The notes under the pieces: model-generated
Database searches by the model: none
What the model saw: the letters and a program-made list of their open reading frames with translations, nothing else
What the model was told of the DNA's origin: nothing
From: Candidatus Eiseniibacteriota bacterium
Lineage (GTDB): Bacteria > Joyebacterota > Joyebacteria > Joyebacterales > Joyebacteraceae
DNA: 26,981 bases
Assembly: GCA_030639555.1 (NCBI GenBank)
Contig: DAOWCM010000004.1
Location: 1 to 26,981, forward strand
Direction of reading: 5' to 3'
Shown: positions 8,488 through 14,303 of the stretch, piece after piece
Numbering within the stretch: the stretch's first letter is position 1
Layout of the letters: every line of letters begins with the position of its first letter
Made by a program: the position numbers and the translations under genes

Positions 8488-8676
8488 CCGAACCTCTTTC
8501 TGAACCACGCAAAGGCAGGAGTCTATTGACCTTCAGGTAACAGCTGGCGCTCTGCCAAACCCTGACCGAGTGGATGTTCCTGTGCTGTCCAGGGCTTGAA
8601 AGCGTTAGCAGTTCCTGTAGAGGCAGACTCCTGTTCCGGAGTGATTTGGGGGCGCATGGGCCCTATTTGGCGATTT
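8488..8676 (-). other. Long 5' leader of the C25 protease gene
   Basis: About 190 nt lie between the predicted transcription start (near 8676) and the ATG at 8487. It contains small hairpin possibilities, for example ACTCC/GGAGT with a 6-nt loop on the minus strand around 8625-8640. I recognise no known riboswitch or leader peptide in it. Confidence 0.5.
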
Positions 8677-8682
8677 CACCTG

Positions 8683-8711
8683 ATTGTATCACAGGTGCGG
8701 CGCACTGTCAA
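8683..8711 (-). promoter_or_regulatory. Near-consensus sigma70-type promoter of the C25 protease gene
   Basis: Minus-strand TTGACA (plus 8706-8711), 17-bp spacer, TACAAT (plus 8683-8688): 11 of 12 consensus bases. It is the strongest-looking promoter in the window and reads only toward the protease gene. Confidence 0.85.
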
Positions 8712-8751
8712 GTGCCCTTGGTGAGCCGCCCGTCACTGCCCGGTACGCGAA

Positions 8752-8784
8752 TGCCCCGGGCGGCATCTGAGTCCGCCCGGGACA
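8752..8784 (-). terminator. Hairpin downstream of tRNA-Ala
   Basis: A 12-bp stem (TGTCCCGGGCGG with CCGCCCGGGGCA, one G-U pair) and 9-nt loop, beginning 17 nt after the tRNA 3' end. No clear U-run follows, so it may act as a processing or weak termination structure. Confidence 0.55.
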
Positions 8785-8800
8785 TCGGCGCTGCAACATC

Positions 8801-8877
8801 TGGTGGAGCCAGGGGGGATCGAACCCCCGACCTCCTGACTGCCAGTCAGGCGCTCATCCCAACTGAGCTATGGCCCC
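8801..8877 (-). tRNA. tRNA-Ala (anticodon GGC)
   Basis: Reads on the minus strand as GGGGCCA...TGGCTCCACCA, 77 nt including an encoded CCA. The 7-bp acceptor stem, D arm AGCTCAGTTGGGATGAGC, anticodon stem-loop CCTGA-CTGGCAG-TCAGG with GGC at positions 34-36, and T arm GGGGGTTCGATCCCCC are all intact. It reads Ala codons GCC and GCU. Confidence 0.97.
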
Positions 8878-8902
8878 ACTCTGTTCGGTCTGTCTGCGGT
8901 TG

Positions 8903-8930
8903 ATTCTAGCATCATCCAATCGCGGGTCAA
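8903..8930 (-). promoter_or_regulatory. Promoter of tRNA-Ala
   Basis: Minus-strand TTGACC (plus 8925-8930), 16-bp spacer, TAGAAT (plus 8903-8908). The -10 is preceded by GATGC, the same extension seen at the divergent tRNA-Leu promoter. Confidence 0.8.
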
Positions 8931-8971
8931 GTCGAATCTGACCGAGCGAAGGCCGCCCGCCCCCACCTCGC

Positions 8972-9000
8972 TTGACCCTCCAGGTTCACGATGCTAGAGT
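8972..9000 (+). promoter_or_regulatory. Promoter of tRNA-Leu
   Basis: TTGACC at 8972-8977, 17-bp spacer, TAGAGT at 8995-9000, 19 nt before the mature tRNA 5' end. Confidence 0.8.
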
Positions 9001-9019
9001 CTCGCGACGAAAGGGACTC

Positions 9020-9108
9020 GCCGGAGTGGTGAAACTGGTAGACGCACGGGACTCAAAATCCCGCGGGCCGTCAGGCTCATGCCGGTTCGATCCCGGCCTC
9101 CGGCACCA
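9020..9108 (+). tRNA. tRNA-Leu (anticodon CAA)
   Basis: An 89-nt class II tRNA with acceptor GCCGGAG/CTCCGGC, discriminator A and encoded CCA. The anticodon stem-loop CGGGA-CTCAAAA-TCCCG has CAA at 34-36. A long variable arm (around 9064-9079) is typical of Leu, and the T arm is CCGGTTCGATCCCGG. It reads the UUG codon. Confidence 0.97.
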
Positions 9109-9112
9109 ATGA

Positions 9113-9151
9113 CGAGAGAGGGGCTGCCGACAGACGGCAGCCCCTCTCTCG
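9113..9151 (+). terminator. Perfect 17-bp hairpin after tRNA-Leu
   Basis: CGAGAGAGGGGCTGCCG at 9113-9129 is perfectly complementary to 9135-9151 with a 5-nt loop ACAGA, 4 nt after the tRNA end. Only TCTCCT follows, so the U-run is poor. It could end transcription in both directions, separating the tRNA from the convergent lipoprotein gene. Confidence 0.75.
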
Positions 9152-9230
9152 TCTCCTAAGGACCCTATCTTAGCAGGCTCCCCGCGCGCTGGGATCTCCA
9201 GCTCTGCGTCGAGCCACACTGACACAGGTC

Positions 9231-9695
9231 CTACTCCTCCAGATAGGCCTCCGGATCTCCCGTCTCGAGACTGATGATCATGTGCGACGTGCACGTCCCA
9301 TTGCTCGGCACGGTGATCGTGCTGCAGCACGAGGTGTAGTCCGGGTTGACCGAATTCGATCGCGCGGGCATCCGGTTGGCCCCGATCCAGTACTCCGTCT
9401 CGTCCGACTGCTCACTCGCCATCTCAACGCCGTCAAACTCGAAGGCGCCGTTCTCGTCCGTCTCCGTCTGGTACCAGGACTCGAGACCTTCCGGTCCGTA
9501 CTCGAGCCACAGGCAGACCTCGATCTCCGCCAGGAGAGGGCCGCTGTCCAGACGCACCGTGCCCGATACCCTGCCGGTCTGCTCGCTCAACGCCTCCTCT
9601 GGCTCGACCGAGCTGCAGCCACTGAAGGCCACGACCGCAGCCAGGGCCACGAGCGCGAACGCCGCACGATGCAGAATCACACGCTTGCTCCGCAT
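9231..9695 (-). CDS. Small lipoprotein with carboxypeptidase-regulatory-like beta-sandwich
   Basis: A 154-residue protein I do not recognise by name. A basic N-terminus, hydrophobic stretch and lipobox VAFSGC (Cys27) predict an acylated lipoprotein. The mature part starts with an acidic linker, then GRVSGTVRLDSGPLLAEIEVCL and ENGAFEFDGV, the pattern of carboxypeptidase-regulatory-like or prealbumin-like domains that stiffen surface proteins. Four Cys follow the lipid Cys: one in EVCLWL, two in YTSCCSTI and one in NGTCTSH, which could form disulphides in the periplasm. ATG at 9695 with GGAGGG about 9 nt upstream. It is monocistronic and convergent with tRNA-Leu. No function can be given. Confidence 0.85.
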   Translation of the reverse strand: MRSKRVILHRAAFALVALAAVVAFSGCSSVEPEEALSEQTGRVSGTVRLDSGPLLAEIEVCLWLEYGPEGLESWYQTETDENGAFEFDGVEMASEQSDETEYWIGANRMPARSNSVNPDYTSCCSTITVPSNGTCTSHMIISLETGDPEAYLEE

Positions 9696-10001
9696 ACTGC
9701 CATCCCTCCTCTGGCAAGGGCCTGGGGCCCATCGCCTGCTACACGCGCCTCAACGCCAATACTCCAGGGTGCTGTTCCCCGGGCCGCAATGGCGCCTGCG
9801 ACACTGCCTCCACCGATACCCTCTCTCACTAGTCACAGGCTCAATTGCAAAGAGTATGCCAGTATCCCCTGGACAAATGCCGAATCTTGGCTCATAAGGC
9901 GTGGAAACAGGTCCCTGCGGGCCCGACGGGCTCTCCCGGGTGACCCCCATCCACGGCAGGCTCGGCTGACCTGTCGCCCGGAGCGACACCGGGATTTCCT
10001 C
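9696..10001. other. Divergent intergenic region between the lipoprotein and the Yip1-like gene
   Basis: This holds the upstream regions of both genes. A good plus-strand promoter sits at its right end (10002-10030). I could not find a convincing minus-strand promoter for the lipoprotein, nor any gene or RNA. Confidence 0.5.
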
Positions 10002-10030
10002 TTGCGGGCTGCAAGGCGCTGCCATATAGT
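10002..10030 (+). promoter_or_regulatory. Promoter of the Yip1-like gene
   Basis: TTGCGG at 10002-10007, 17-bp spacer, TATAGT at 10025-10030, about 50 nt before the ATG. Confidence 0.7.
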
Positions 10031-10080
10031 CGCGCCGGAATGTAGTCGTGGCAGCAACTCCACCGCACAAGGGGAGACTC

Positions 10081-10608
10081 ATGACCTTCGTTGACTACAT
10101 CAAGCAAGGCTGGGACGCCGCCCAGCTCAAGACCGACTCCATCAGGCGGCTCGCGGACGACAACGACGCCATCGGTCCGGCCATCGGAATCCTGGCCATC
10201 GGCGGCGTCTGCGCGGGCATAGGGTCCTTCAGCCCTATCGGCTTCTTCGTGTTGCCCTTCGTGCGCATCATCGGCGGGTTCATCTTCGTAGCGGTCACGC
10301 ACTTCCTGGCCACGACGTTCTTCGATGGCAAGGGGAAGCTCACCAGCCTGGCCATCCCGTTGTTCTGCGCGTCACTGATCACATGGGTAGCCATCGTCCC
10401 GATTCTCGGACCCACGTTCCTCGCGGGCCTCGCGGGACTGTGGATGCTCGTCGTCATGGTCGTGTCCGTCGAGATCGTCTACGGCATCGACCGCGGCAAG
10501 GCCATCGCCGTGGTCGCCATCCCGGTAGTGCTCTTCCTCGTCATCGGGATGATGATGGTCCTGATGGGTGTGGGGCTCATGGCAGCGACGGGCGCTTTCC
10601 GTAACTGA
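10081..10608 (+). CDS. Yip1-domain integral membrane protein
   Basis: A 175-residue protein with five or so hydrophobic helices: about 31-50, 54-78, 90-110, 115-138 and 143-170. The block THFLATTFFDGKGKLTSLAI followed by AIVPILGPTFLAGLAGLWML, and the later EIVYGIDRGKAIAVVAIPVV, match the bacterial Yip1 family pattern (loop with F-x-G-K-G, then a Pro/Gly-rich helix and a GKA segment before the last helix). Bacterial members have no agreed function; membrane organisation is only a guess. ATG 10081 is preceded by AAGGGGAG and gives the best N-terminus; a GTG at 10048 in frame would add 11 residues and lacks a ribosome site. It has its own promoter and is followed by a hairpin. Confidence 0.83.
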   Translation: MTFVDYIKQGWDAAQLKTDSIRRLADDNDAIGPAIGILAIGGVCAGIGSFSPIGFFVLPFVRIIGGFIFVAVTHFLATTFFDGKGKLTSLAIPLFCASLITWVAIVPILGPTFLAGLAGLWMLVVMVVSVEIVYGIDRGKAIAVVAIPVVLFLVIGMMMVLMGVGLMAATGAFRN

Positions 10609-10633
10609 GAAGTGGACACACCAGTATAGCGGA

Positions 10634-10666
10634 TGACGGGAGGCGTGCGGCGCACGGCTCCCGTCA
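10634..10666 (+). terminator. Long hairpin after the Yip1-like gene
   Basis: TGACGGGAGGCGTGCG (10634-10649) pairs with 10651-10666 in 15 of 16 positions. It begins 26 nt after the stop. There is no U-run, so Rho-dependent or structural ending is possible. Confidence 0.6.
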
Positions 10667-10823
10667 CCTTCGATGCACCCGGGAGTGCCGTCCCCGGCGG
10701 TCCAGCGCCCTTCAACCATCCGCCGGCGTGGGTGTCGAAACGAGTGAGAGCAAGAAGACTACTGGCGGGCCAGGACCCCCACGGGACGGACGACAGCGGG
10801 AGACCACCCCAGGGGGAAGGCCC

Positions 10824-10845
10824 CCTCTCCCCCTTGCGGGAGAGG
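10824..10845 (+). repeat. REP-like GC hairpin just upstream of the PDZ gene
   Basis: CCTCTCCC-CCTTGC-GGGAGAGG, a perfect 8-bp stem with a 6-nt loop. It ends 22 nt before the ATG and 9 nt before the AAAGGAGG ribosome site. Its sequence resembles short palindromic repeats dispersed in many GC-rich genomes; only one copy is visible here. Confidence 0.5.
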
Positions 10846-10867
10846 CCACAGGCAAAGGAGGCGGGAG

Positions 10868-11911
10868 ATGTTCGAGAGGATTGCAGCGGCAGCGGTCCTC
10901 GTCGCTCTGGTCGCGGCGTGTGTCGTTGTGCCGGCACCGGCGCTGGCGGGCGAGAAAGAGGTCAAGGTTGTCATCAAGACCGACGATGACGGAGGCGGTT
11001 GGCTCGGCATCGGCATACAGGAACTCGACAGCAAGATCCGCGGGAAGCTCGACATCGGCAGTGACATCGAAGGGATCCTGATCACAGAGATCTACGACGA
11101 CTCTCCGGCCGAGGAGGCCGGTCTCGAGAAACACGATATCCTCGTCTCCGTTAACGGCGAGAAGGGCAAGGACCTGTCCGACTTCGTCGAGCTGATAAGG
11201 GCGAATGCCCCGGGCACGGACGTGGAGATCCAGGTCTACCGTGACGGGAAGATGAAGACCGTTGGTGCCACACTCGGCAAGAGGGAGAACACCTTCATCT
11301 GGAAAGGCCTGGAAGGTCTGGAAGGTCTCAGGGGTCTTGAGGCCCTGGAAGGACTCGAGGCTCTCAAGGCGCTCGAACACATTGTGATTCCCGAGATCGA
11401 CATCGGCATGTCAAGCTGGGGCAGGCGCGGCAGGCTCGGCGTCTACATCGAGAATGTCAGCGGAGACCTGGCCGAGTACTTCGAGATTCCGGGCGGAGAG
11501 GGCGTGCTCGTCGAGGGGGTCGTGGAAGACAGCCCCGCCGAGGCGGCCGGGATCATGGCCGGAGACATCATATATAAGGTGGACGGCAAGGCCGTCTGCT
11601 GCACCAAGGAGCTCGTCGATGCCATTGCGAAGATGGAGGCCGACGAGGAGACGCCGATCGTCCTCATTCGCAAGGGTAACGAGGTGGTGGTCCAGGCAGT
11701 CGTCGCCGAGTCCGAGTACGACAAGGCGATGCAGGCCTACAAGATCCGCGTCAGCGACCTGGGCGACAGGGATGTCTTCATCAGGGCCCTCGACAGCCAC
11801 GATCTCTCTGAAGAGGACCTCGACGAGCTCAAGGCAGCGCTTGCGGAACTGCAGGAAGAACTCGAAGAGCTCAGAGCAGAACTGAAGGAACTGGCGACCG
11901 ACACGGACTGA
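10868..11911 (+). CDS. Secreted double-PDZ protein without a protease domain
   Basis: A 347-residue exported protein: signal peptide (about 1-28, APALAG cleavage region), PDZ domain 1 (about 44-135, WLGIGIQELD, then DDSPAEEAGLEKHDILVSVNG), a Leu/Glu/Gly-rich linker (about 143-170, repeated LEGLEGLRGLEALEGL), PDZ domain 2 (about 188-280, LGVYIENVSG, then EDSPAEAAGIMAGDIIYKVDGK), and an acidic C-terminal coiled coil (about 315-347, LAELQEELEELRAELKEL). The PDZ domains match the HtrA/DegP type, but no Ser-His-Asp protease domain is present, so it is probably a periplasmic or secreted scaffold, adaptor or substrate binder. PDZ2 carries adjacent Cys residues (VCCTKE). AAAGGAGG lies 7 nt upstream of the ATG. 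No clear promoter is visible; it may depend on read-through from the Yip1-like gene. Confidence 0.9.
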   Translation: MFERIAAAAVLVALVAACVVVPAPALAGEKEVKVVIKTDDDGGGWLGIGIQELDSKIRGKLDIGSDIEGILITEIYDDSPAEEAGLEKHDILVSVNGEKGKDLSDFVELIRANAPGTDVEIQVYRDGKMKTVGATLGKRENTFIWKGLEGLEGLRGLEALEGLEALKALEHIVIPEIDIGMSSWGRRGRLGVYIENVSGDLAEYFEIPGGEGVLVEGVVEDSPAEAAGIMAGDIIYKVDGKAVCCTKELVDAIAKMEADEETPIVLIRKGNEVVVQAVVAESEYDKAMQAYKIRVSDLGDRDVFIRALDSHDLSEEDLDELKAALAELQEELEELRAELKELATDTD

Positions 11912-11946
11912 CCTCGCCAAGAGGGTCGGTCCACGTGTCGTCCCCG

Positions 11947-11978
11947 AGCCCCCCACTGTCCAGCTCCTGTGGGGGGCT
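11947..11978 (+). terminator. Terminator-like hairpin after the PDZ gene
   Basis: AGCCCCCCAC (11947-11956) pairs perfectly with GTGGGGGGCT (11969-11978) around a 12-nt loop, 35 nt after the stop. The tail is TCCCC, so the U-run is weak. Confidence 0.65.
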
Positions 11979-11992
11979 TCCCCATGTACGGA

Positions 11993-12016
11993 GCCGCCGC
12001 GACGAATCGCGGCGGC
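11993..12016 (-). terminator. Hairpin after the GlmU-like gene
   Basis: GCCGCCGCGA-CGAA-TCGCGGCGGC, a perfect 10-bp stem with a tetraloop, 33 nt beyond the stop of the minus-strand GlmU-like gene. It likely ends the efflux/rsgA operon; no U-run is visible. Confidence 0.55.
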
Positions 12017-12049
12017 CAGGCGGTTGCGCGCTCGTGACTCCGGCGTCAG

Positions 12050-13270
12050 TCAGGATGTAGCGCCGAAGAGTTCCGTGACGCGTTCCCCCAGCGCGTGCGT
12101 CATCGTTATCCCTCGTCGGGCCATCACGCGTGAGGCCGTGTCGAGCGCTTCCTTGAGGTCGTAGCGGACGAAGCCGTGAGACGTCCCCCACGAGAACGAC
12201 GGAACCGACGTCGGGGGGAATCCGTCCGCGAAGACGCTGCAGAAGATTCCGACGACCGTCCCCGTGTTGAGTCTCGTCCCTATGGCGGTCTTGGAATGAT
12301 CGCCGATGATCGCGCCCACGGAGGCCGATCCGGTGTCGACGGTCTCACCTGCCAGCTCGACCCGCACGTTCCCGTAGTTGTTCTTCAGATCGCTGTTGTT
12401 GGTCGCGGCGCCGATATTGACCCAGCTGCCCACGAAGGAGTGTCCGAGGAACCCGCCGTGCTGCTTGTTCGAGAACGACTGTAGAACGGAAGCTTGTATC
12501 TCCCCTCCTACTTTGCACACCGGGCCTACGGACGTCCCCCCATAGATCGCGGAGCACGCCCGCACCAGGCTTCCGTCGCCGACGAAGGCCGGGCCGATGA
12601 CGACCGCGTTGGCCATGATCCTGACATCGCGACCGATGACGACGGGGCCCTCCCTGGCATCGAGCACGACGCTCGGTCCTATCTCACTGCCCTCCCCCAC
12701 GGAGACGTTCTCCTCGCCGAGCAGGCGCGCGCAGTGATGAAGCTCTGGCTTGACCTCGCCGAGCTTCGCCACCAGCTGCGCGTCCGCCGCTATCTCATCG
12801 GCCGTCGCGGCGACGAGGTCCCATGGATAGCGAACCGACCGCGCCGGTATCTCAACAGCCGTTTCGAGCCCCAGCGCGCCCACGCCCTCGGCAGCCACGG
12901 AAGCCTCCTCGAGCCGCTCGCGCGCGCCGCTGTGGAGCATGGCTCCGACCGTCTCCGAGGCGGACGTCAGGAGGGCATCGCCGTCGAGCTCTTGTAGCGC
13001 CCGAAGTAGCCGCTCGTCGGCGATCACGCGCCCGTAGAGCAGCAGTGTCGGTTCGTCGAGCAGCGTGTCGATGCCCCGTGCGGGATGCCGCTCGGAAACC
13101 AGAGCCGCAAGCGCGGGCCTCGGACAGAGCGTCACGTTCCAGTCGGGCCGCCTCATCTCCAGCTTCTCGCGCAGTTCGAGGGCGCCGCAGCGGAGGTCGA
13201 ACTCCGGACGAAGAAGCGTCAGTGGACCGAACCTGCCGTACTTCGGATCCTCGAGAAGAACTACCTGCAT
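12050..13270 (-). CDS. GlmU-like sugar nucleotidyltransferase / hexapeptide acyltransferase (Bacteroidetes-type)
   Basis: A 406-residue two-part protein. The N-terminal region has VLLEDPKYGRFGPLTLLRP and FDLRCGALELREKL, matching the alternative GlmU-like family known from Bacteroidetes (usual pattern: PLT-x-x-RP...R-x-G...EKW). It lacks the canonical LxxGxGTRM loop of standard GlmU. From about residue 190 a left-handed beta-helix of hexapeptide repeats follows (VSVGEGSEIGPSVVLDA, VVIGRDVRIMANAVVIG). Conserved acetyltransferase-type blocks are GFLGHSFVGSWVNIGAATNNSDLKN-like and TAIGTRLNTGTVVG. Family members are thought to make UDP-GlcNAc-type sugar nucleotides for peptidoglycan or surface glycans; the exact substrate is uncertain. 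Start ATG 13270 has AAGGAG 10 nt upstream; a GTG at 13294 is less likely. It lies 107 nt after rsgA. Confidence 0.85.
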   Translation of the reverse strand: MQVVLLEDPKYGRFGPLTLLRPEFDLRCGALELREKLEMRRPDWNVTLCPRPALAALVSERHPARGIDTLLDEPTLLLYGRVIADERLLRALQELDGDALLTSASETVGAMLHSGARERLEEASVAAEGVGALGLETAVEIPARSVRYPWDLVAATADEIAADAQLVAKLGEVKPELHHCARLLGEENVSVGEGSEIGPSVVLDAREGPVVIGRDVRIMANAVVIGPAFVGDGSLVRACSAIYGGTSVGPVCKVGGEIQASVLQSFSNKQHGGFLGHSFVGSWVNIGAATNNSDLKNNYGNVRVELAGETVDTGSASVGAIIGDHSKTAIGTRLNTGTVVGIFCSVFADGFPPTSVPSFSWGTSHGFVRYDLKEALDTASRVMARRGITMTHALGERVTELFGATS

Positions 13271-13377
13271 GTGTCGGTTTCTCCTTCCACTCACGTCTGT
13301 CGCCGGGCGGGCCGGCGCTCTTCAGCCGAGTCCTCGAGTTCTGCTTCCGTGGCGCCAAGGCCCTGCGGGTCGCCGCC

Positions 13378-14301
13378 TCAGCGCCGAAGGTCGCGCAGGA
13401 GCCTGAGATAGCTGTCGTAGCGCTCCGCGTCCAGTTCCCCCGCCTCTACGGCGGCTTTGACGGCGCAATCCGGCTCGGGGGAATGACTGCACCCGGTGAA
13501 CTTGCACTTCGGAATGTACTCCGCGAACTCGGGGAAGAGCTGGTCGAGATCGTCGGGGTGGACCCTCCAGAATCCCAGCTCGCGGAATCCGGGAGTATCT
13601 GCCACGAGCGTGTCTTCACCCAGTTGGAACACCGTGACGTTTGACGTCGTGTGCTTGCCCTTGTTCGTCGCCTCGCTGACCTCGCGAACCCTGATTCCCA
13701 ATCCAGGCTCGATGGCATTCAGAAGCGAACTCTTGCCCGCCCCGCTCTGTCCGGTGAACACCGAGAAGGAACCGTCGATGAGAGCCTTGAGTTCGTCCAC
13801 TCCGCGCCCGTCCAGCGCGCACGTCGGGACGACAGTGTAGCCCGCTTTCTCGTAGGCGGCGGAGTGCGGCCGCCACTCCTCTTCCGAGACCAGATCGATC
13901 TTGTTGAAGACGATGACGGACCTGAGCTCCGCGTCCTCCGCCACGACCAGATACCTGTCGAGGAAGCGTCTGTTCAGCTTCGGGCTCGCAACAGACGCCA
14001 CCGCGACGAGCTGCTCGACGTTGGCCACTATGATCTGTTCGACTTCCCTTTTCATCCGCGGTCTCAGCCTGGACAGCACGGTCGTGCGCGGGAGCATGCC
14101 CTCGATCACCCGAGAGCCGTCGTCGAGCAGCGCGACCTCCACGCGATCACCCGGAGCCAGCAGCTTCACCTGGCTGTCCATGCCGGCGAAGTGCCGGGCC
14201 CGCACCGAGCACCGGAACACCTCGCCCGAGTCAAGCGCCACTTCCCACTCGTCGTGAAAGCAGGCAAGAACCGTCCCGGTGACAAGCTCAGGGGAACCCA
14301 T
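13378..14301 (-). CDS. rsgA: RsgA, ribosome small-subunit-dependent GTPase A
   Basis: A circularly permuted GTPase of 307 residues that helps late 30S subunit maturation. After an N-terminal OB-fold, the motifs appear in permuted order: G4 FNKIDLV (about 131-137), G1 P-loop GQSGAGKSS (Lys190), then NKGKHTTSNV in the switch region, and G3 ADTPGFRELGF (about 234). A C-terminal zinc knuckle follows in CKFTGCSHSPEPDCAVK, with the Cys, Cys, His, Cys pattern of the family. Start ATG 14301 gives the normal N-terminus (MGSPELVTGTVL) and sits 2 nt after the RND pump stop, with GGGAGGGG upstream, so it is translated from the efflux operon. An in-frame extension upstream overlaps the RND tail and has no family similarity. 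Confidence 0.96.
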   Translation of the reverse strand: MGSPELVTGTVLACFHDEWEVALDSGEVFRCSVRARHFAGMDSQVKLLAPGDRVEVALLDDGSRVIEGMLPRTTVLSRLRPRMKREVEQIIVANVEQLVAVASVASPKLNRRFLDRYLVVAEDAELRSVIVFNKIDLVSEEEWRPHSAAYEKAGYTVVPTCALDGRGVDELKALIDGSFSVFTGQSGAGKSSLLNAIEPGLGIRVREVSEATNKGKHTTSNVTVFQLGEDTLVADTPGFRELGFWRVHPDDLDQLFPEFAEYIPKCKFTGCSHSPEPDCAVKAAVEAGELDAERYDSYLRLLRDLRR

Positions 14302-14303
14302 GC

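Noticed and set aside
3517..8529. Long plus-strand open frames opposite the C25 protease (3517-4626, 5260-6819, 7159-8529)
   Set aside because: They are antisense to a gene with clear domains, lack ribosome sites and read as Arg/Pro/His-rich, which is expected opposite GC-rich coding DNA.
8488..8676. Possible cyclic-di-GMP or other riboswitch in the protease leader
   Set aside because: I could not match the conserved core of any riboswitch class I know; only small hairpins are seen.
8574..8903. Open frame reading GARGDRTPDLLTASQAL across tRNA-Ala
   Set aside because: A well-known false protein made by translating the antisense of a tRNA gene.
8986..9330. Open frame containing RRPGSNRHEPDGPRDFESRA across tRNA-Leu
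   Set aside because: Another common antisense-tRNA artefact.
13294..13358. Further gene between rsgA and the GlmU-like gene (minus-strand frame 12852-13358)
   Set aside because: It overlaps the conserved GlmU-like coding region in another frame and is Arg/Ala-rich with no family similarity.
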